Position numbers and translations under genes: made by a program. From UMGS1889 sp964540575 (GTDB lineage: Bacteria > Bacillota > Clostridia > Oscillospirales > Ruminococcaceae): a stretch of 64,000 bases of DNA. Of this stretch, positions 59,005 through 64,000 are shown piece after piece. Each line of letters opens with the position of its first letter. Within the stretch, counting starts at the first letter, position 1. The notes beneath the pieces were generated by a model, which had not been told where the DNA came from, did no database searches, and was given only the letters and a program-made list of their open reading frames with translations. The stretch is from contig CAZINI010000001.1 of assembly GCA_964540575.1 (NCBI GenBank), forward strand, positions 62,001-126,000, written 5' to 3'.

Positions 59005-59044
59005 GGAAGCCGCTTTGCTGACAGCAGAGCGGTTTCCTTTATTT
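59005..59044 (+). terminator. Terminator after rpoC
   Basis: A 14-bp stem (59005-59018 with 59024-59037, two G-U pairs) with a 5-nt loop is followed by TTTATTTT. Confidence 0.9.
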
Positions 59045-59178
59045 TCGGAGAATGCTGCCTAATAGGTCAAAAACAGCGATTTTATCAGCTATTTTGAATA
59101 TAAATATGAATATTTACCGACTAAATGGTCAAATTATTGGATGTACCGAAATTTTACGAAAAAATTTGTGAAAAACGC

Positions 59179-59207
59179 TTGACAAACAGGAAATATTCGT
59201 ATATAAT
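59179..59207 (+). promoter_or_regulatory. Promoter of the str operon
   Basis: TTGACA (59179-59184) and TATAAT (59202-59207), both consensus, are separated by 17 bp, about 60 bp before rpsL. This is one of the strongest promoters in the window, as expected for ribosomal genes. Confidence 0.92.
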
Positions 59208-59267
59208 AAATAACTGTGTGATGGACGAGGCTGTCCGCACATAATTTGGAAGAAAGGAGATAGATTT

Positions 59268-59693
59268 ATGCCAACCTTTAACCAGTTAGTTCGTAAGGGA
59301 AGAGATGTTCTTGAAAAGAAGTCTACCGCTCCCGCTCTTCAGAAGGGCTACAATGCCAAGAAGAAGATCGCTATCGACCTCAGCTCACCTCAGAAGAGAG
59401 GCGTTTGCACAGCTGTAAGAACTGCTACTCCTAAGAAGCCTAACTCCGCTATGAGAAAGATCGCAAGAGTTAAGCTGACAAACGGAAATGAAGTTACCGC
59501 TTATATCCCCGGTATCGGTCATAACCTCCAGGAGCACAGCGTTGTTCTCATCAGAGGCGGACGTGTTAAGGACCTCCCCGGTGTGCGTTACCACATCATC
59601 AGAGGTACACTTGATGCTCAGGGCGTTGCAAAGAGAATGCAGGCTCGCTCCAAGTATGGTGCTAAGAGACCTAAGGCAGGTGCAGCTAAGTAA
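59268..59693 (+). CDS. rpsL: 30S ribosomal protein S12
   Basis: S12 lies at the decoding centre. The 141-residue protein has TPKKPNSAMRK and GGRVKDLPGVRYH with both lysines of the streptomycin-sensitive form. AAAGGAGA precedes the ATG. It leads rpsL-rpsG-fusA, followed by tuf with its own promoter. A small hairpin CCACA/TGTGG (59727-59744) lies in the 176-bp gap before rpsG. Confidence 0.98.
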   Translation: MPTFNQLVRKGRDVLEKKSTAPALQKGYNAKKKIAIDLSSPQKRGVCTAVRTATPKKPNSAMRKIARVKLTNGNEVTAYIPGIGHNLQEHSVVLIRGGRVKDLPGVRYHIIRGTLDAQGVAKRMQARSKYGAKRPKAGAAK

Positions 59694-59869
59694 TTTGCAC
59701 ATTTAATTGTAGAAGCTCAATTGAACCACAGGATTTTATGTGGGGCGTTTATTATAGATAAATTGCCTCAGCATTGGTCGGCGTGTCAATCGTCATCCGT
59801 ACCGATGCGTACGGATCGTGGAATGAAGCGAGTACCTATGATATCATTATTATGAAGGAGGGAAGTAAA

Positions 59870-60340
59870 GTGCCAAGAAGAGGTAATATCGCAAAGCGTG
59901 AAGTTTTGTGTGACCCTGTTTACAACTCCGAGATCGTTACCCGTCTTATCAACAACGTAATGCTGGACGGTAAGAAGGGCGTTGCTCAGAAGATTGTTTA
60001 CGGTGCATTTGAAATTGTTGAAGAGAAGTCGGGCAAGCCCGCTCTCGAAGCTTTTAACGAGGCTATGGAAAACATTATGCCTTTACTGGAAGTTAAGGCT
60101 CGCCGCGTGGGCGGTGCAACCTATCAGGTTCCTATGGAGGTTCGTCCCGAAAGAAAGCAGACTCTCGGTCTGCGTTGGCTGACCAACTATTCCAGAGCAA
60201 GAAGCGAAAGAACAATGAAGGAAAGACTTGCTGCAGAGATCCTCGATGCTATGAACGGTACAGGCGGTGCCTGCAAGAAGCGTGAGGATACACATAAGAT
60301 GGCAGAAGCTAATAAGGCTTTCGCTCATTACCGCTGGTAA
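59870..60340 (+). CDS. rpsG: 30S ribosomal protein S7
   Basis: S7 starts assembly of the 30S head. The frame is open from 59774, but AAGGAGG a few bases upstream and the family start (PRRGNIAKREV) show that translation begins at the GTG at 59870. This gives 156 residues, exactly the usual length. The C-terminus ends ANKAFAHYRW as in other bacteria. fusA follows after 36 bp. Confidence 0.97.
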   Translation: MPRRGNIAKREVLCDPVYNSEIVTRLINNVMLDGKKGVAQKIVYGAFEIVEEKSGKPALEAFNEAMENIMPLLEVKARRVGGATYQVPMEVRPERKQTLGLRWLTNYSRARSERTMKERLAAEILDAMNGTGGACKKREDTHKMAEANKAFAHYRW

Positions 60341-60376
60341 TCCTACGGGATTAGTAACTGAAATTAGGAGGATATT

Positions 60377-62461
60377 ATGCCAAGAGATTGTTCACTCCAG
60401 GATACAAGAAATATTGGTATAATGGCTCATATTGACGCAGGTAAAACCACCACAACAGAAAGAATTCTGTTCTACACGGGTATCAACCACAAGATCGGTG
60501 AGACCCACGATGGTACTGCTACAATGGACTGGATGGCTCAGGAGCAGGAAAGAGGTATCACAATTACCTCCGCTGCTACAACAGCTTTCTGGAAGGGTCA
60601 TAGAATCAATATCATTGATACTCCCGGTCACGTTGACTTTACAGTCGAGGTTGAGCGTTCCCTTCGTGTACTGGACGGTTCTGTTACCGTTCTCTGTGCT
60701 AAGGGCGGCGTAGAACCTCAGACAGAAACAGTTTGGCGTCAGGCTGACAAGTATCATGTACCCCGTATGGTCTATGTTAACAAGATGGACATTATGGGTG
60801 CAAACTTCTATCGTGTAGTAGATATGCTCCACGACAGACTGAAATGTAACGCTGTTCCTATCCAGCTTCCTATCGGTTCTGAGGATACTTTCAAGGGTAT
60901 CGTTGACCTGCTGGAAATGAAGGCTTACGTTTATTATGATGACATTGGAAAGGATATCCGTGTTGAGGATATTCCCGAGGATATGCTTGCCGATGCCGAG
61001 AAATACAGAGCTGAGCTCCTCGATAACGTTGCTGAACATGATGAAGAGATCATGATGAAGTACCTCGATGGAGAAGAGCTCACTATTGAAGAGATCAAGC
61101 ACTGCATCAGACAGGCTACTCTGAAAAATGAGATGGTTCCCGTTGTATGCGGTACTTCCTACAAGAATAAGGGCGTTCAGAAGCTCCTCGATGCTGTAGT
61201 TGACTACATGCCTTCTCCTATTGATATTCCTCACATCAAGGGTGTAAATCCCGATACAGGTGAGGAGTGCGAGAGACCTTCCGATGATAACGCTCCTTTC
61301 GCAGCTCTTGCGTTCAAGATCGCTACCGACCCCTTTGTTGGTAAGCTCTGCTACTTCCGTGTATATTCCGGTAAGGTAGATGCAGGTACTACCGTTCTTA
61401 ACGCAAACAAGGACTGCAATGAAAGAATGGGACGTATTCTTCAGATGCATTCCAACCACAGAAAGGATATCGAAACTGTTTACGCAGGCGATATTGCTGC
61501 TGTTGTTGGTCTTAAGAATACAACCACAGGTGATTCCCTCTGTGATCCTAAGGCTCCCGTAATTCTCGAGTCTATGGAATTCGCTGATCCCGTTATCCAG
61601 CTTGCTATTGAGCCTAAGACTAAGGCAGGTCAGGAGAAGATGGGTATCGCTCTTGCAAAGCTTGCAGAAGAGGATCCTACCTTCAGAACATGGACTGATG
61701 AGGAAACAGGTCAGACCATTATCGCAGGTATGGGTGAGCTCCACCTTGAGATCATCGTTGACAGACTTCTCCGTGAATTTAAGGTAGAAGCTAATGTCGG
61801 TGCACCTCAGGTTGCTTATAAGGAAACTATCAGAAAGCTTGCCGATGTTGACCACAAGTACGCTCGTCAGTCGGGTGGTAAGGGTCAGTACGGTCACGTT
61901 AAGATCAAGGTTGAACCCAATGAGTCCGGTAAGGGCTATGAGTTTATCAATGCTGTTGTCGGCGGTGCTATTCCTAAGGAATACATCCCTGCTGTTGACA
62001 AGGGTATTCAGGGTGCTATGAAGACCGGCGTTCTCGCAGGCTATCCTGTTGTTGACGTTAAGGTTACTCTGTATGATGGATCCTACCACGAGGTCGACTC
62101 CTCTGAAATGGCATTCAGCATCGCAGGTTCTATGGCATTCAAGGAGGCTATGAAGAAAGCGGATCCCGTTATCCTCGAGCCTATCATGAAGGTTGCTGTT
62201 ATCGTTCCTGAGGATTACATGGGCGATGTTATCGGTGACCTGAACTCCAGAAGAGGTCAGATCCAGGGTATGGAAGCAAGACCCGGTTCTCAGCAGATCA
62301 ACGCTCTCGTTCCTCTGTCCGAGATGTTCGGTTATTCCAATGACCTGAGATCCAAGACTCAGGGTCGTGGACAGTACGCAATGGAGCCCGACAGCTACAT
62401 TGAAGTTCCTAAGTCCATCTCTGAGAAAATTATGGCTGTCCGCAATAAAAAGGCAGAATAA
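60377..62461 (+). CDS. fusA: Elongation factor G
   Basis: EF-G drives translocation and, with Frr, ribosome recycling. The 694-residue GTPase has AHIDAGKTT (G1), RGITI (G2), DTPGHVDF (G3) and NKMD (G4), then domains II-V with the conserved QSGGKGQYGHV segment of domain IV. TAGGAGG precedes the ATG. Position in the str operon is standard. Confidence 0.98.
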   Translation: MPRDCSLQDTRNIGIMAHIDAGKTTTTERILFYTGINHKIGETHDGTATMDWMAQEQERGITITSAATTAFWKGHRINIIDTPGHVDFTVEVERSLRVLDGSVTVLCAKGGVEPQTETVWRQADKYHVPRMVYVNKMDIMGANFYRVVDMLHDRLKCNAVPIQLPIGSEDTFKGIVDLLEMKAYVYYDDIGKDIRVEDIPEDMLADAEKYRAELLDNVAEHDEEIMMKYLDGEELTIEEIKHCIRQATLKNEMVPVVCGTSYKNKGVQKLLDAVVDYMPSPIDIPHIKGVNPDTGEECERPSDDNAPFAALAFKIATDPFVGKLCYFRVYSGKVDAGTTVLNANKDCNERMGRILQMHSNHRKDIETVYAGDIAAVVGLKNTTTGDSLCDPKAPVILESMEFADPVIQLAIEPKTKAGQEKMGIALAKLAEEDPTFRTWTDEETGQTIIAGMGELHLEIIVDRLLREFKVEANVGAPQVAYKETIRKLADVDHKYARQSGGKGQYGHVKIKVEPNESGKGYEFINAVVGGAIPKEYIPAVDKGIQGAMKTGVLAGYPVVDVKVTLYDGSYHEVDSSEMAFSIAGSMAFKEAMKKADPVILEPIMKVAVIVPEDYMGDVIGDLNSRRGQIQGMEARPGSQQINALVPLSEMFGYSNDLRSKTQGRGQYAMEPDSYIEVPKSISEKIMAVRNKKAE

Positions 62462-62475
62462 TTTATAAAAAGTAC

Positions 62476-62504
62476 TTGATATTTTTGCTTATATCTGTTA
62501 CAAT
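62476..62504 (+). promoter_or_regulatory. Promoter of tuf
   Basis: TTGATA (62476-62481) and TACAAT (62499-62504) are separated by 17 bp. The tuf leader then contains a 13-bp stem (with one mismatch) capped by a UUCG tetraloop at 62522-62551, without a T run. Confidence 0.78.
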
Positions 62505-62580
62505 ATAGAATATAGGCTTTAGATGCTGCAGGGCTTCGGCTCTGCAACATCATAATTTAAATTTAAGGAGGAAACTTCCA

Positions 62581-63783
62581 ATGGCAAAGGCTAAATTTGA
62601 AAGAACCAAACCCCATGTAAACATTGGTACTATCGGTCACGTTGACCACGGTAAGACTACTCTTACAGCTGCTATCACAAAGTATCTTTCCCTTAAGGGT
62701 CAGGCTCAGTTCGAGGGCTATGCTGACATCGATAAGGCTCCCGAGGAGAGAGAAAGAGGTATCACAATCAATACTGCTCACGTTGAGTACGAGACTGACA
62801 ACCGTCACTATGCTCACGTTGACTGCCCGGGCCACGCTGACTACGTTAAGAACATGATCACCGGTGCTGCTCAGATGGACGGTGCTATCCTCGTTGTTGC
62901 TTCTACTGATGGTCCTATGGCTCAGACTAAGGAGCATCTGCTGCTTGCTCGTCAGGTTGGCGTTCCTTACATCGTTGTATTCATGAACAAGGTTGACCAG
63001 GTTGACGATCCCGAGCTTCTCGAGCTCGTTGAGATGGATATCCGTGAGACTCTGGATAAGTACGAGTTCCCCGGCGATGATACTCCTATCATCAAGGGTT
63101 CTGCTTTCCTTGCTCTGGATTCCGCTTCCAAGGATCCTTCCGCTCCTGAGTATGCTTGCATCCAGGAACTGATGGACGCTGTTGACTCTTACATTCCTAC
63201 TCCTGAGAGAAAGGCTGATCTGCCTTTCCTTATGCCTGTTGAGGACGTATTCACCATCACCGGCCGTGGTACTGTTGCTACAGGTAGAGTTGAGAGAGGT
63301 CAGCTCAAGACTTCCGACGAAGTTGAGATCATCGGTCTTACCGACGAGAGAAAGAAGACTGTTGTTACCGGTATCGAAATGTTCAGAAAGATCCTCGACT
63401 ACGCTGAGGCAGGCGATAACATCGGTGCTCTTCTCCGTGGTGTTCAGAGAACAGAGATCGAAAGAGGCCAGGTTCTTTGTAAGCCCGGTTCTATCAACCC
63501 CCACACTAAGTTCAAGGGTCAGGTTTACGTTCTGAAGAAGGAAGAGGGCGGACGTCATACTCCTTTCTTCAACAACTACAGACCTCAGTTCTACTTCAGA
63601 ACAACAGACGTTACAGGCGTTATCACTCTGCCTGCTGACAAGGAAATGTGCATCCCCGGCGATAACGTTTCTATGGACGTTGAGCTCATCACTCCTATCG
63701 CTATCGAAGAGGGACTCCGTTTCGCTATCCGTGAGGGTGGACGTACTGTTGGTTCCGGCGTTGTTACAGCTATCAACGAATAA
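62581..63783 (+). CDS. tuf: Elongation factor Tu
   Basis: EF-Tu delivers aminoacyl-tRNA to the ribosome. The 400-residue GTPase has GHVDHGKTT (G1), RGITINTAHVEYE (switch I), DCPGHADY (G3), NKVDQ (G4) and the two beta-barrel domains ending VGSGVVTAINE. AAGGAGG precedes the ATG. It follows fusA but has its own promoter and leader hairpin, allowing extra expression. Confidence 0.98.
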   Translation: MAKAKFERTKPHVNIGTIGHVDHGKTTLTAAITKYLSLKGQAQFEGYADIDKAPEERERGITINTAHVEYETDNRHYAHVDCPGHADYVKNMITGAAQMDGAILVVASTDGPMAQTKEHLLLARQVGVPYIVVFMNKVDQVDDPELLELVEMDIRETLDKYEFPGDDTPIIKGSAFLALDSASKDPSAPEYACIQELMDAVDSYIPTPERKADLPFLMPVEDVFTITGRGTVATGRVERGQLKTSDEVEIIGLTDERKKTVVTGIEMFRKILDYAEAGDNIGALLRGVQRTEIERGQVLCKPGSINPHTKFKGQVYVLKKEEGGRHTPFFNNYRPQFYFRTTDVTGVITLPADKEMCIPGDNVSMDVELITPIAIEEGLRFAIREGGRTVGSGVVTAINE

Positions 63784-63812
63784 TTTCAGATAGTTTTATA
63801 ACTTTGCTTTTC

Positions 63813-63846
63813 AGGGCTGCTTCGTTTCGGCGGGGCAGTCCTTTTT
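63813..63846 (+). terminator. Terminator after tuf
   Basis: AGGGCTGC (63813-63820) pairs with GCAGTCCT (63835-63842), one G-U pair included, across a 14-nt loop and is followed by TTTT. Confidence 0.8.
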
Positions 63847-63865
63847 GTATGCAAAAAGTCAAAAA

Positions 63866-63987
63866 AATTCCCTGCCGAAAAGGGACGACCCATTTGTCAT
63901 TTCGTTGTTGATTTGCGAAATGAGCAAAGTTTGCCGCTCGGTACCGGTAAGATTTCTTTATCGGCACCACCCTAATGACAGGGAATT
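63866..63987 (-). other. Inverted-repeat element, T-box-like motifs on minus strand
   Basis: AATTCCCTG (63866-63874) and CAGGGAATT (63979-63987) are perfect 9-bp inverted arms around 104 bases. On the minus strand the element reads AGGGTGGTGCCG (63973-63962), close to the T-box consensus AGGGTGGNACCGCG. A CATTTCG/CGAAATG stem follows, then GTCGTCCCT, then AGGGAATT with a seven-base T run. These parts can form alternative pairings, like an attenuator. No minus-strand gene lies downstream, so the identity is uncertain. Confidence 0.45.
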
Positions 63988-64000
63988 GCTTTGTTTACAT

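Noticed and set aside
60392..62089. A 565-codon open frame antisense to fusA
   Set aside because: It is the mirror of the fusA codon pattern. The sense strand encodes a complete EF-G, and the antisense peptide has no family features.
62563..63558. A 331-codon open frame antisense to tuf
   Set aside because: It lies opposite a complete EF-Tu and reflects the biased codon use of a highly expressed gene.
63773..63970. A 65-codon minus-strand frame across the tuf end
   Set aside because: It runs through the tuf terminator and the inverted-repeat element and shows no protein character.

Overview
The window looks like a chromosomal segment of an anaerobic Firmicute of the class Clostridia, most likely a Ruminococcus-like member of the Oscillospiraceae. 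The grounds are a PolC-type DNA polymerase III, short-form HisG paired with HisZ, MEP-pathway isoprenoid genes, the sporulation proteins SpoIVA and a SPOCS/LysM protein, CotH-type kinases, and strong AGGAGG ribosome sites with occasional TTG/GTG starts. The placement is inferred from gene content and protein style, not from a database search. I see no rRNA, tRNA, CRISPR array, insertion sequence or prophage.

Layout. 1-5300 (+): the tail of an unidentified gene, yceD-rpmF, a PDZ/radical-SAM protein, then der-plsY-gpsA (ribosome assembly and phospholipid precursors). 5322-9640 is the accessory part: three small AT-rich minus-strand genes separated by copies of one terminator/promoter sequence, a GH31 alpha-xylosidase under a cre-like operator, two overlapping genes of under 60 residues, and a heptamer repeat tract. 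9731-12770 (+): two spore-coat-related genes. 12927-13703 (+): a regulator with a cysteine-ladder repeat domain. 13772-19005 (-): prmA plus a divergent type IIA topoisomerase pair. 19183-24575 (-): a tightly overlapping run asnB, GH3 lipoprotein, tetR, HD hydrolase, mntP, ybaK. 25160-26544 (+): two envelope proteins.

26827-37469 (+) is the conserved pyrH-frr-uppS-cdsA-dxr-rseP-ispG-polC cluster, joining nucleotide supply, translation recycling, polyprenyl and phospholipid synthesis and replication. 37579-44651 (+) is a histidine operon hisZGDCBHFIE in which hisA is missing from its usual place between hisH and hisF. 44712-47205 (+) holds an alpha/beta hydrolase and a ComM/YifB-type ATPase. 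47249-50725 (-) is a three-gene unit: CotH-type kinase lipoprotein, VTC-type polyphosphate polymerase domain protein, and DUF4956 membrane protein. 51256-63783 (+) is the transcription/translation core: rpoB, rpoC, rpsL, rpsG, fusA, tuf. The window ends in an inverted-repeat element with T-box-like features.

Promoters close to TTGACA-17-TATAAT and rho-independent hairpins can be read at many unit boundaries and give a consistent operon map. The best candidates for new biology are the CotH/VTC/DUF4956 unit, the HTH plus cysteine-ladder regulator, and the small-gene cassette locus built from half-terminators.
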